Of a DNA stretch of 64,000 bases, positions 56,660-64,000 are shown in pieces. Made by a program: the position numbers and the translations under genes. The notes under the pieces are model-generated. The model ran no database searches. It saw only the letters and a list, made by a program, of their open reading frames with translations, and had not been told where the DNA came from. Location of the stretch: the NCBI RefSeq assembly GCF_004348985.1, contig NZ_SMKW01000003.1:186001-250000 (forward strand), written 5' to 3'. The stretch's first letter is position 1. Every line of letters begins with the position of its first letter. The DNA is from Saccharopolyspora elongata. GTDB lineage: Bacteria; Actinomycetota; Actinomycetes; Mycobacteriales; Pseudonocardiaceae.

Positions 56660-57895
56660 TTAGCCGCGCGGATGCGGCGTGTCAAGCATCAGCCGGTGGA
56701 TCCCGTCCGGCGACAGCACGTCCTCGATCGCGGCCACCACCGCGCCCGCGAGCCCCGCGGAGCGTCCGAGCGCGCTGTTGACCAGCGACAGGTTCCGGGT
56801 GGCCAGCGGCAGCGCGCGCCGGTAGACGACGCCGCGGATGCCGGCGAGCATGTCGTCGCCGGCGGCGGTGATGAGTCCACCGAGGACGATCCGCTTCGGG
56901 TTGTAGAAGTGCACCAGCATCGCCACCACCTCGCCGATCGTCGCGGCCGCGGAGCGGACCTGGCGCACGGCCGTCGCATCGCCGTCGCGCAACAGCCGCG
57001 CGAGGTCCTCGGTGCTCTGCGGGCCGCCTTCCTCGGTGCGCAGCGCCCGGATCACCGCCTCGGCCGACGCGACGGCCTCCACGCAGCCGACGTTGCCGCA
57101 CTGGCAGACCACGTCGTCCGCGCCGGGCACCCGGATGTGCCCGATGTCGCCCGCCGCGCCGTCGGAGCCCCGGTGCAGCTCCCCGCCGGCGGACACGATG
57201 CCGCCGCCGATGCCGGTGCCGATCTTCAGGAACAGCAGGGGAGATTCCTCCGGCGGGAGGGCGCGGGCCTCGCCGAGGGCCATCAGGTTCACGTCGTTGT
57301 CCACCGACGCCGCGCAGGCGAACCGCTCGGCCATCGCGTCGCCGACCGGGAAGCCGTCCCAGCCGGGCATGATCGGCGGCCGCACCGGCATGCCCAGCCG
57401 CGGATCGACCGGCCCCGGCAGGCCCATCACCAGCGCTTTCACCTCGTCCCGCGCGATCTCGCAGTCGCCCAGCAGGTCGTGCAGGTGCTTGGTGAGCACG
57501 TCCAGCGAATGCTCCGGGCCGTCGGCGATGTCCAGCGCCACCTGCCGCTCGGCGAGCACGTCCTGTCCCAGATCGGCGACCGCCAGACGGGTGCTGTGCA
57601 CGCCGACGTCGGCGGCCAGCACGACCCCGGCGCGCGGCGCGATCGCCAGCCGGTGCGCGGGCCGGCCGCGCCCGCCGCTGCCCACCGGGCCGCGCTCGAC
57701 GACCACGCCGGCCGCGATCAACGCGTCGAGGTGGCTGTTGACCGTGGACCGCGCGAGCCCGGTGGCACGCACCAGTTCGACCCGCGTTTCCGCTGCTCCC
57801 GACGCGATCAGCCGGGCCAGCCCGCTGTGCACCAGGTTGCCGTCGGCCCGCCCGGACGTCCTCGGCACCGCCAACCGGACCGGTTCCCACCCCAT
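56660..57895 (-). CDS. ROK-family transcriptional regulator
   Basis: A 411-residue ROK regulator. The N-terminal winged helix (GAAETRVELVRATGLARSTV, NSHLDALIAAGVVVERGPV) precedes a sugar-kinase-like domain with VDNDVNLMALGEARAL, LFLKIGTGIGGGIVSAGGEL and the zinc motif CQCGNVGCVEAVAS. NagC/Mlc-type proteins repress sugar operons until the sugar binds. ATG 57895 is preferred (GGGAG 7 bases upstream). It lies between the uptake operon and the divergent dehydrogenase/isomerase operon and probably controls both. Confidence 0.9.
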   Translation of the reverse strand: MGWEPVRLAVPRTSGRADGNLVHSGLARLIASGAAETRVELVRATGLARSTVNSHLDALIAAGVVVERGPVGSGGRGRPAHRLAIAPRAGVVLAADVGVHSTRLAVADLGQDVLAERQVALDIADGPEHSLDVLTKHLHDLLGDCEIARDEVKALVMGLPGPVDPRLGMPVRPPIMPGWDGFPVGDAMAERFACAASVDNDVNLMALGEARALPPEESPLLFLKIGTGIGGGIVSAGGELHRGSDGAAGDIGHIRVPGADDVVCQCGNVGCVEAVASAEAVIRALRTEEGGPQSTEDLARLLRDGDATAVRQVRSAAATIGEVVAMLVHFYNPKRIVLGGLITAAGDDMLAGIRGVVYRRALPLATRNLSLVNSALGRSAGLAGAVVAAIEDVLSPDGIHRLMLDTPHPRG

Positions 57896-57966
57896 CGTCA
57901 CTGCTCCCGTCGTGCCATGCGCTCGATTAATGACCGAAAAGAAAATAAATCACAGATATTGCCGAC

Positions 57967-57990
57967 TTAAAACCTGCGATCTAGTTTTAA
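57967..57990. promoter_or_regulatory. ROK operator candidate
   Basis: TTAAAAC (57967-57973) and GTTTTAA (57984-57990) form a perfect 7-bp inverted repeat spaced by 10 bases inside an AT-rich island between divergent ROK and Gfo/Idh genes. AT-rich inverted repeats are usual for NagC/Mlc-type proteins. Confidence 0.55.
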
Positions 57991-58055
57991 CCGCGACGAA
58001 AATCGGGCGTGAGACACCCGTAGTTGTCAACAGTTCCAACCGAAGGAGGCTCCTC

Positions 58056-59186
58056 GTGAGCCCTGCACCTTCCGGGCGAGGCGTGGCGATCCTGGGCGCC
58101 GGGATGATCGGCGACGTGCACCGCCGCGCGGCGATCCTCGCGGGCGCCGAGGTGGTCGGCGTACTGGCGTCGTCCCCGCAGCGTTCGAAGCAGGTGGCGG
58201 CGGCCTGGGGCGTGGCCGCGTACCAGGACCTCGCCGAGGTGCTGGCCGACGACCGCGTCGACGTGGTCCACGTCTGCACGCCGAACGCCACGCACGCGCC
58301 GTTCGCGGAAGCCGCCCTGCGCGCCGGAAAGCACGTGATCTGCGAGAAGCCGCTGGGCATTTCGACGGCGGAGGCCGAGCGGATGACCGCCGCGGCGGCG
58401 GGGAGCGGCCTGGTGGCGTCGGTTCCGTTCGTCTACCGCTACCACCCGGTGGTGCGGGAGATCCGGGCGCGGTGGCAGGCCGGCGAGTTCGGCGCCTGGA
58501 ACCTGCTGCACGGCAGCTACCTGCAGGACTGGATGCTCTCGCCGGACGCGTCGAGCTGGCGGGTCGATCCGGAACTCGGCGGGCCGTCGCGGGCGTTCGC
58601 CGACATCGGGTCGCACTGGTGCGACCTGGTCCAGTGGGTTTCCGGCGAGACGTTCACGGACGTGCTCGCCGAACTGTCCATTGTGGTCCCGACCCGTCCG
58701 GCGGCGGCCGGGCCGACCTTCGCCGGGCCCACCGAGGTCGCGGGCGACCGGGTCGAGGTCCGCACCGAGGATTCGGCCGCACTGCTGCTGCGCACCGCCG
58801 CCGGCGTGCTCGGCTCGGCGACGATCTCGCAGGTCGCCGCGGGGCGGAAGAACCGGCTGTGGTTCGAGCTGGACGGCGCGCTGGGCAGCGCGGTGTTCGA
58901 CCAGGAGGAGCCCGAGCGGATCTGGCTCGGCGGCGTGGACGGCAACCGCATCCTGGTCCGCGACCCCGAGCACGGTTCGCCCGAGCAGCGCCGGTTGTCG
59001 AAACTGCCCGCCGGGCACGCGCAGGGGTACGCGCAGTGCTTCGAAGCGTTCGTCGCGGACACCTACGCCGCGATCGACGGCGGCAGCCCGGAGGGGCTGC
59101 CCACGTTCGAGGACGGCCTGCGATCGGCCCGGCTGGTCGACGCCGTCCTCCGCTCCGCCCACAACGGTTCCTGGACGAAGGTGTGA
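58056..59186 (+). CDS. Gfo/Idh/MocA-family oxidoreductase (2)
   Basis: A 376-residue dehydrogenase: GVAILGAGMIGDVHRRAAIL nucleotide-binding start, CTPNATHAPFAEAALRAGKH and Lys of VICEKPLGIS; the substrate domain has GGPSRAFADIGSHWCDLVQW with the conserved Asp-x3-His. It opens the rightward operon and is coupled to the isomerase by a TGATG overlap. GTG start with a strong AAGGAGG. With two TIM-barrel isomerases behind it, a pathway of the inositol or hexose-to-keto-sugar type is likely. Confidence 0.9.
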   Translation: MSPAPSGRGVAILGAGMIGDVHRRAAILAGAEVVGVLASSPQRSKQVAAAWGVAAYQDLAEVLADDRVDVVHVCTPNATHAPFAEAALRAGKHVICEKPLGISTAEAERMTAAAAGSGLVASVPFVYRYHPVVREIRARWQAGEFGAWNLLHGSYLQDWMLSPDASSWRVDPELGGPSRAFADIGSHWCDLVQWVSGETFTDVLAELSIVVPTRPAAAGPTFAGPTEVAGDRVEVRTEDSAALLLRTAAGVLGSATISQVAAGRKNRLWFELDGALGSAVFDQEEPERIWLGGVDGNRILVRDPEHGSPEQRRLSKLPAGHAQGYAQCFEAFVADTYAAIDGGSPEGLPTFEDGLRSARLVDAVLRSAHNGSWTKV

Positions 59187-60109
59187 TGATGCAGCTCGGA
59201 ATGCTCACCGCGTGTCTACCACAGTGGACGCTGGACCGGATCGCCGGCTGGGCCGCGCAGGCCGGGTACGAGGCGCTGGAAGTCGCCGTCTGGCCGAGCA
59301 CCGGCGGCCGCGACTTCGAGGCCGCGCACCTGCCGGTGGCCGACTTCGGCCCGCGCGAGGTCGACGAGACCCTCGCGCTGTTCGACAAGCACGGCCTGAC
59401 GTTGTCGGCGTTCGCCTACTACGAGAACAACCTCCACCCGGACCCGGCGCGGCGAGAGGAGATCCGCACCCACCTCAAGCACGCGATCGACGCGGCGCAG
59501 GCGCTCGGTGTGCCCTACGTCGGCACGTTCGTGGGCCGCGACTGGACGAAGCCGGTGGCCGACAACCTCGCCGAAGCGGAACGGGTGCTACCGGAAATCG
59601 TCGAGTACGCGGGCGAGCGCGACGTGAAGATCATCGTCGAGAACTGCGTGATGGAGGGCTGGCACCCGGACGGATATCCCGGGAACCTGGCGTACTCGCC
59701 GGAGCTGTGGGAGTGGATGTTCGGCCTCGGCCTGTACCTGAACTGGGATCCGTCGCACCTGACGTGGATCGGCATCGACCCGGTCGAGACCATCGCGCCC
59801 TACATCGACCGCATCGTGCACGCCCAGGCCAAGGACGTGGAGCTGGACCCGGCGGCGCGGCAGCGCTACGGCTTCTTCGGCAAGGTGGACAAGGGCGGCA
59901 ACCCCTGGGACATGGGCTGGTGGCGCTACCGGGTGCCGGGCCTGGGCCAGGTCGACTGGGCGCGCGTCGTGGACCGGCTCTACGAGCACGGCTTCACGGG
60001 CACGCTGTCGGTGGAGCACGAGGACCCGGTGTGGGGCGGCGACGACGAGCGCATCACCCAGGGCCTGAACATCGCGCACCGGACCCTGCGCCCGCTGATC
60101 GTCGGCTGA
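59186..60109 (+). CDS. Sugar phosphate isomerase/epimerase family protein (1)
   Basis: A 307-residue TIM-barrel of the IolE/xylose-isomerase-like (AP endonuclease 2) family: MLTACLPQWTLDRIAGWAAQ, EALEVAVWPS, VKIIVENCVMEGWHPDGYPG (metal Glu), LYLNWDPSHLTW (Asp/His) and LSVEHEDPVWGG (late Glu). The metal site is complete, so isomerase, epimerase or dehydratase activity on a keto-sugar is expected. Two adjacent ATGs (59186, 59189) overlap the previous stop. Confidence 0.88.
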   Translation: MMQLGMLTACLPQWTLDRIAGWAAQAGYEALEVAVWPSTGGRDFEAAHLPVADFGPREVDETLALFDKHGLTLSAFAYYENNLHPDPARREEIRTHLKHAIDAAQALGVPYVGTFVGRDWTKPVADNLAEAERVLPEIVEYAGERDVKIIVENCVMEGWHPDGYPGNLAYSPELWEWMFGLGLYLNWDPSHLTWIGIDPVETIAPYIDRIVHAQAKDVELDPAARQRYGFFGKVDKGGNPWDMGWWRYRVPGLGQVDWARVVDRLYEHGFTGTLSVEHEDPVWGGDDERITQGLNIAHRTLRPLIVG

Positions 60110-60122
60110 GCCGGAGGTGGCC

Positions 60123-60905
60123 TTGCTTTCCGTGCAGCTCTACAGCGTCCGCGAACGACTGGCGACCGACCGGCACGCGACCCTGGCGCGGTTGGCCGAG
60201 ATCGGCTTCCGCTACGTCGAGCCGTTCGGCCTCTGCGCCCCGGAGAAGCCGCCGGCCGATCGCCTGGCCGAGGCCCGCGCCCTGCGCGCCGCCCTCGACG
60301 CGGCAGGCCTGGCGGTGTCGGCGGTGCACGCCGGGCTGCCAGGCGACGTGGCGGAACTGGTGGAGGAGTGCGCGATCCTGGGCGCCGACACGGCGTTCAT
60401 CCCGCACCCGCGCCTGGTCCCGGGCTTCGGCGAGGAGACGTTCGCCGACCCGGCCCGGGTCGACGCCCTCGCCGAAACCCTGGGCTCGGCGGCAGAATCG
60501 GTCGCGGCCGACCTGCACCTGGGCTACCACAACCACTGGTTCGAATGGGCCGAACTCCCGGACGGCACCACGGGCTACGACCGCTTCTGGTCCCGCGCGG
60601 GCGACGACCTGCTCGCGGAACTCGACGTCTACTGGGCTGTCGCGGCGGGTGCCGATCCGGCGTCGGTCCTGGCGTCCCTGGGCCCCCGGGCGGTCGCGGT
60701 GCACCTCAAGGACGGCCCGGCCCTGCCCGGAGCGCCCCAGACGCCGATCGGCACCGGAAAGGTCGACATCGCCGCGGCGCTCCGCGGCGCATCGGGAATC
60801 CGTTGGCACGTGGCCGAAATCGACTCCACCGAACAGGATCCGTTCGAGCTCCTCGCCACCAACGCCAACATCCTGATGAACGAGGGCCATTCCCGCTGGG
60901 CCTAG
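60123..60905 (+). CDS. Sugar phosphate isomerase/epimerase family protein (2)
   Basis: A 260-residue TIM-barrel relative of the previous protein: MLSVQLYSVRERLATDRHAT, IGFRYVEPFGLCAPE, LGYHNHWFEWAEL (metal His), LLAELDVYWAVAAG, VAVHLKDGP and WHVAEIDSTEQDP. The family start MLSVQLYSVRE supports TTG 60123: a GGAGG ribosome site at 60113-60117 is spaced five bases from it, whereas the nearby GTG at 60117 lies inside that site. It ends the operon at a strong terminator. Confidence 0.88.
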   Translation: MLSVQLYSVRERLATDRHATLARLAEIGFRYVEPFGLCAPEKPPADRLAEARALRAALDAAGLAVSAVHAGLPGDVAELVEECAILGADTAFIPHPRLVPGFGEETFADPARVDALAETLGSAAESVAADLHLGYHNHWFEWAELPDGTTGYDRFWSRAGDDLLAELDVYWAVAAGADPASVLASLGPRAVAVHLKDGPALPGAPQTPIGTGKVDIAAALRGASGIRWHVAEIDSTEQDPFELLATNANILMNEGHSRWA

Positions 60906-60910
60906 TGGCG

Positions 60911-60950
60911 GCCGGTGCGGGCTTGGCACCAGCGCCAAGCCCGCACCGGC
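60911..60950. terminator. Bidirectional hairpin terminator
   Basis: Perfect 16-bp arms GCCGGTGCGGGCTTGG (60911-60926) and CCAAGCCCGCACCGGC (60935-60950) with an 8-nt loop fill the gap between the convergent isomerase and M20 genes. Confidence 0.85.
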
Positions 60951-62132
60951 TCACTCGGCGATTCGGCGCAGCAGTCCGGCGACGAGTGCGACCCGGTCCG
61001 GGATGTCGTCGACGATCACGTGCTCGTGCAGGGCGTGTGCGCCGTCGCCGCTGGCGCCGAGGCCGTCGAGCACCGGAAGGCCAAGTGCGGAAACGAAGTT
61101 CGCGTCGCTGCCGCCTCCGACGCTGATCGGTTCGAGCGGCGCGCGCACGGACGCGGCGACCTCGTCGGCGAGGCCGAACAGCCGCCTGCTCTCCGGGGTG
61201 AGCCGCATGGGCGGGCGGCTCCACTTCCCGTCGACCTCCACCCGTACCCGCGGGTCGCCGGCGCGGAGCCCGGCGAAGACCGCGTCGATCCGGTCGGCCT
61301 CGGCCTGGTCGCTGATCCGGATGTCGATGAGGCAGCTCGCCCTGCCCGCGATGACGTTGCGGGCGGTGCCGCCGCTCATCGTGCCGACGTTGATCGTGGT
61401 GCCGCGCTCGTGGTCGGCTTCGCCGGCGAGCCGGTGGATGATCTCGGCGAGCGCGTGGACCGCGCTGGCGCCGTCGGTGGCGTTGTTCCCGGAGTGGGCC
61501 TCCACGCCGTGCGCGGTGACGGTGAAGATCCCGACACCCTTGCGCTCCGCCTTGACGTCCCAGCCGACGCCCGGTTCCAGCACCAGCGTCGCCAAGCAGT
61601 CCGGCGCCGCGCGTTCGATGTGGGGGCGGGACATCGGGCTGCCGAGTTCTTCGTCGCCGTTGAACATGAACCGGACGGTCGGGCACGGCAGGTCGAACGC
61701 GCGCAGCGCCAGCAGCGCCCAGACTCCGGTGACGAGGCCGGTTTTCATGTCGTAGATGCCCGGCCCGGTCGCCGTCCCGTCCTCCCGCACGGCGAACGGC
61801 CACCCGTCCACAGTTCCCGCGGGCCAGACGGTGTCGTAGTGGCCGATCATGAGCACGGGCGCTTCGGTGGAGCCGGCGTAGGTCACCTCCAGCAGGTCGC
61901 CGTGCTCGGCGTGTTCGTGCCGCGTGAGCCGGGACGGTGCGCCGAGCCGGTCCCGCAGCCACGTCGTGATCGAGTCGGCTGTCTTGTCCAGCAACGCTTT
62001 CTCGCTGCTAGGCGACTCGTGGTGCACCAGCATCGACACATCGCCGAGCAGCTCGTCCAGCCGGTCTCGGCACCAAGTGGACAACGGCTTCGCGGACAAT
62101 TCGTGCGCCTTCCTGCGTCGGGGGTGGTTCAT
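60951..62132 (-). CDS. M20-family peptidase paralogue, CPG2-like
   Basis: A 393-residue zinc hydrolase with the same ordered motifs as the protein at 23264: MIGHYDTVWPAGT, GPGIYDMKTG, MFNGDEELGSPMS, VLEPGVGWDVKAERKGVGIF, and a late ALHEHVIV His. Glutamate carboxypeptidase-like enzymes cleave N-acyl-glutamate and similar. Its start overlaps the stop of the AbgT-type transporter gene (62129-62132), an arrangement seen in p-aminobenzoyl-glutamate utilisation, where the transporter imports and an M20 hydrolase cleaves the substrate. Confidence 0.9.
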   Translation of the reverse strand: MNHPRRRKAHELSAKPLSTWCRDRLDELLGDVSMLVHHESPSSEKALLDKTADSITTWLRDRLGAPSRLTRHEHAEHGDLLEVTYAGSTEAPVLMIGHYDTVWPAGTVDGWPFAVREDGTATGPGIYDMKTGLVTGVWALLALRAFDLPCPTVRFMFNGDEELGSPMSRPHIERAAPDCLATLVLEPGVGWDVKAERKGVGIFTVTAHGVEAHSGNNATDGASAVHALAEIIHRLAGEADHERGTTINVGTMSGGTARNVIAGRASCLIDIRISDQAEADRIDAVFAGLRAGDPRVRVEVDGKWSRPPMRLTPESRRLFGLADEVAASVRAPLEPISVGGGSDANFVSALGLPVLDGLGASGDGAHALHEHVIVDDIPDRVALVAGLLRRIAE

Positions 62133-63676
62133 CGGACGGGAACGCCGGGGCCGAGCGGGATGCCGAGCGCGTACCAGGCCAGGAACATCAGGACCCAGAC
62201 GCACAGGTTGACGAGCGCCAGCGGCAGCACGAGCGACATCAGGGTGCCGATCCCGGCGGACGGGCGGTAGCGGCGGATGAATCCGAGCGCGATGACGAAG
62301 TACGGGCTCATCGGCGTGAGGCTGTTGGTCGGCGCGTCGGCGACGCGGAACAGGGCCTGGGTGGTCTCCGGGTGGATGTCCAGCAGCATCAGCATCGGCA
62401 CCAGCACCGGGGCGACCAGCGCCCACATCGCCGAGCCACTGGTGAGCAGCAGGTTCAGCGCGCTGATCAGCAGCACCGCGCTCACGAAGATCACCACGGG
62501 CGGCGCGTCGATCGAGTCCAGCACGCCCGCGCCGGAGATCGCGATGACCTGGCCGATGTTGGTCCACTTGAAGTACGCGAGGAACTGCGAGACCGCGAAG
62601 AACAACACCAGCACCGGGACCAGTTCGCGCAGCCCCTGGCCCATCAGCTCCGGGAAGTCCTTGGCCGAGCTGATGGTCTTCACCGTCAGGCCGTAGACGG
62701 TGCCGATGACCATGAAGAACAGCATCATGATCACCGCGACGTTCTCCATCAGCGGGGAGTCCACGATGGAGCCGCCCTCACCGCGCAGCGGCGAGCCGCT
62801 CGGCAGCACGGCGAGCACCACCGCGGCGAGGAAGAGCGCCGCGGCGATCAGTGCCCGCCGCACCCCGGTGCGCTCGGCGGCGGACAGGGACATGTCGGGC
62901 AGCTCGTCGACATCGGTCAGCTCCGGCTCGACGGCGTTCATCGCGGCGACCCGGCGGGCGACGACGAGTTCGGTCACCACGGTGATCGAGACCGCCAGCA
63001 GCAGCGAGGACGCCGCCGAGAAGTAGTAGTTGGACACCGGGGTGACCAGGTAGCCCGGGTCGATGGTGTGCGCGGCCGACGTGGTCAGGCCGGCGAAGAC
63101 CGCGTCCGACGCCTCGATCACCGGACTGATGCTGCTTGCGCCGCCGACGGCGACGTAGGCCACGACCGCGCCGATGATCGGGCTGCGGCCCACGGCCCGG
63201 AACACGATCATGCCGAGCGGGATCATCACCACGAACGCGGCATCCGACGCCAGGTGCGCGAACATCGAGGTCAGCGCGACGGAGAAGGTGACCAGTCCGG
63301 CGGGCACCCTGGCCAGCGCGGCCCGCATCATCGCCGCCAGCAGCCCGGTCTTGTCCGCGATGGCCACGCCGAGCATGACCACCACGATCATTCCGAGCGG
63401 CGGGAAGTTCACGAAGTGCTTGATCAGGTCGCCGAGCATCATCTGGACCCCGGCGCCGGAGACGAGGCTCTTGACCCCGACCTCCTTGCCGTCCACCGGG
63501 GAGATCGCGGAGACGCCGAGCGCGGCCAGCAGCCAGCTCGCCAGCACCACCACCGCGCTCAGGATCACGAAGAGCCAGAAAGGATGCGGCAGCTTGTTCC
63601 CGACCCGGTCCACCACGTCGAGCACGCGCATCACCAACGACGTCACCGAACGTCGTCGAGTCGTCACCTCGCTCAA
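62129..63676 (-). CDS. abgT: AbgT-family transporter
   Basis: A 515-residue membrane protein with about 11-13 helices: NKLPHPFWLFVILSAVVVLA, VNFPPLGMIVVVMLGVAIAD, hairpin segments such as FAHLASDAAFVVMIPLGMIV and TNSLTPMSPYFVIALGFIRR. These are characteristic of the AbgT family, described as p-aminobenzoyl-glutamate importers and as antimetabolite exporters. Linkage to the M20 hydrolase favours import of an N-acyl amino acid. ATG 63676 follows GGAGGGGC. A promoter with TTGACA lies 42-69 bases upstream. Confidence 0.92.
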   Translation of the reverse strand: MSEVTTRRRSVTSLVMRVLDVVDRVGNKLPHPFWLFVILSAVVVLASWLLAALGVSAISPVDGKEVGVKSLVSGAGVQMMLGDLIKHFVNFPPLGMIVVVMLGVAIADKTGLLAAMMRAALARVPAGLVTFSVALTSMFAHLASDAAFVVMIPLGMIVFRAVGRSPIIGAVVAYVAVGGASSISPVIEASDAVFAGLTTSAAHTIDPGYLVTPVSNYYFSAASSLLLAVSITVVTELVVARRVAAMNAVEPELTDVDELPDMSLSAAERTGVRRALIAAALFLAAVVLAVLPSGSPLRGEGGSIVDSPLMENVAVIMMLFFMVIGTVYGLTVKTISSAKDFPELMGQGLRELVPVLVLFFAVSQFLAYFKWTNIGQVIAISGAGVLDSIDAPPVVIFVSAVLLISALNLLLTSGSAMWALVAPVLVPMLMLLDIHPETTQALFRVADAPTNSLTPMSPYFVIALGFIRRYRPSAGIGTLMSLVLPLALVNLCVWVLMFLAWYALGIPLGPGVPVR

Positions 63677-63717
63677 ATGCCCCTCCGCCTTCGCAATACG
63701 GTGATTTGATCCCGCAT

Positions 63718-63745
63718 CTAATATTCAGGTGCAGGCTTGTGTCAA
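63718..63745 (-). promoter_or_regulatory. Promoter of the abgT-M20 operon
   Basis: On the minus strand TTGACA (63740-63745) and TATTAG (63718-63723) are spaced 16 bases apart, 42 bases before the abgT start. The region is AT-rich and shared with the divergent Lrp-type gene. Confidence 0.6.
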
Positions 63746-63763
63746 CGTAGGCGAAGGAAACGG

Positions 63764-64000
63764 GTGGAACGTTCAACGCGAGGTGAGGTTTTGCAAACAC
63801 TGGATGACGCGGACCTCGATCTGGTCGCCGCGCTGCAACTCACGCCCCGGGCGCCGCTGAACGCCGTCGCGGAGGTCCTGGGCACGTCGGCCAGCACGGC
63901 GGGCCGGCGGATCCAGCGGCTGCAGGACAGCCGCCTGCTGCGCTTCATCTCCACCGTGCACTGGTCGCTGATCCTCACGGCCAACCCCTACGTGGTGTGG
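63764..64000 (+). CDS. Lrp/AsnC-family regulator, N-terminal part
   Basis: The first 79 residues of a regulator cut by the window end: TLDDADLDLVAALQLTPRAP, LNAVAEVLGTSASTAGRRIQ, the AsnC-type helix-turn-helix, then RLLRFISTVHWSLILTANPY entering the ligand domain. GTG 63764 with AAGGAA upstream is assumed; a TTG at 63791 is also possible. Being divergent from abgT-M20 it is the natural regulator of that operon, sensing an amino acid. Confidence 0.8.
   Translation, partial: MERSTRGEVLQTLDDADLDLVAALQLTPRAPLNAVAEVLGTSASTAGRRIQRLQDSRLLRFISTVHWSLILTANPYVVW

Noticed and set aside
1..64000. tRNA or rRNA genes
   Set aside because: No cloverleaf-compatible T-loop motifs with matching acceptor stems and no rRNA-like blocks were seen on either strand by eye.

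Overview
The window is about 64 kb of very GC-rich DNA with short intergenic gaps, many ATGA/GTGA translational overlaps, GTG and TTG starts and abundant GntR, LacI, TetR, ROK and XRE regulators. A WhiB protein, CsoR proteins, an Acg-type nitroreductase, a DUF574-type methyltransferase, XRE/DUF5753 proteins and WXG-type secretion substrates all point to an actinobacterium, most likely Pseudonocardiaceae (Saccharopolyspora-like; this genus guess is inference). I saw no rRNA, tRNA or CRISPR array.

Layout. 1-5.1 kb: a decayed aromatic-oxidation locus. An MHS permease end is followed by a GntR regulator fused out of frame to the C-terminus of an HpaB-type monooxygenase, a cupin, a flavin reductase and an acyl-CoA-dehydrogenase-like monooxygenase; a nitroreductase with a tandemly duplicated ribosome binding site and start codon follows. 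7.2-13.6 kb: a compact operon of thiolase (OleA-like), GT2, P450, AMP-ligase (OleC-like) and SDR (OleD-like), with a second, convergent P450; I read it as a candidate beta-lactone/olefin-type biosynthetic cluster without OleB. 13.7-16.7 kb: an intact IS3-family element inserted in the 5' end of a small gene that has a paralogue at 49.3 kb, next to an XRE/DUF6879 pair. 16.8-22.9 kb: RidA, LacI and an operon with a solute-binding-like protein lacking a signal peptide plus acyl-CoA ligase, CoA-transferase and enoyl-CoA hydratase, ending in an SDR remnant and two near-identical long hairpins. 23.3-30.1 kb: an N-acyl-amino-acid utilisation locus (M20 peptidase divergent from GNAT, SIS protein, racemase, permease and D-aminoacylase-like amidohydrolase).

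30.1-35.2 kb: methyltransferase, Bcr/CflA exporter, WhiB, and a copper-type island with two CsoR paralogues, a DUF305 lipoprotein and small membrane proteins; a clear CsoR-type operator precedes the second csoR. 35.4-43.3 kb: a complete four-gene Wadjet (type II) anti-plasmid defence operon, jetABCD. 43.5-45.5 kb: a small type VII secretion-like locus with a WXG-type protein carrying C-terminal amphipathic repeats. 45.5-51.3 kb: SDR/TetR, an MpaB-type oxygenase, a PQQ-type sugar dehydrogenase, and a small-protein/zinc-finger/XRE cassette. 51.4-60.9 kb: a sugar or polyol uptake and oxidation locus (binding protein, two permeases without an ATPase, two Gfo/Idh/MocA dehydrogenases, ThuA, two TIM-barrel isomerases, ROK regulator). 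61-64 kb: M20 peptidase and AbgT transporter divergent from a partial Lrp/AsnC regulator.

The most unusual signals are (i) a ~172-nt structured intergenic repeat present at 985-1156 and 55090-55264 whose two copies differ by compensatory changes in several helices, (ii) the OleA/C/D-like cluster decorated with a glycosyltransferase and two P450s, (iii) the Wadjet operon, and (iv) several well-formed operator palindromes that tie regulators to their neighbours.
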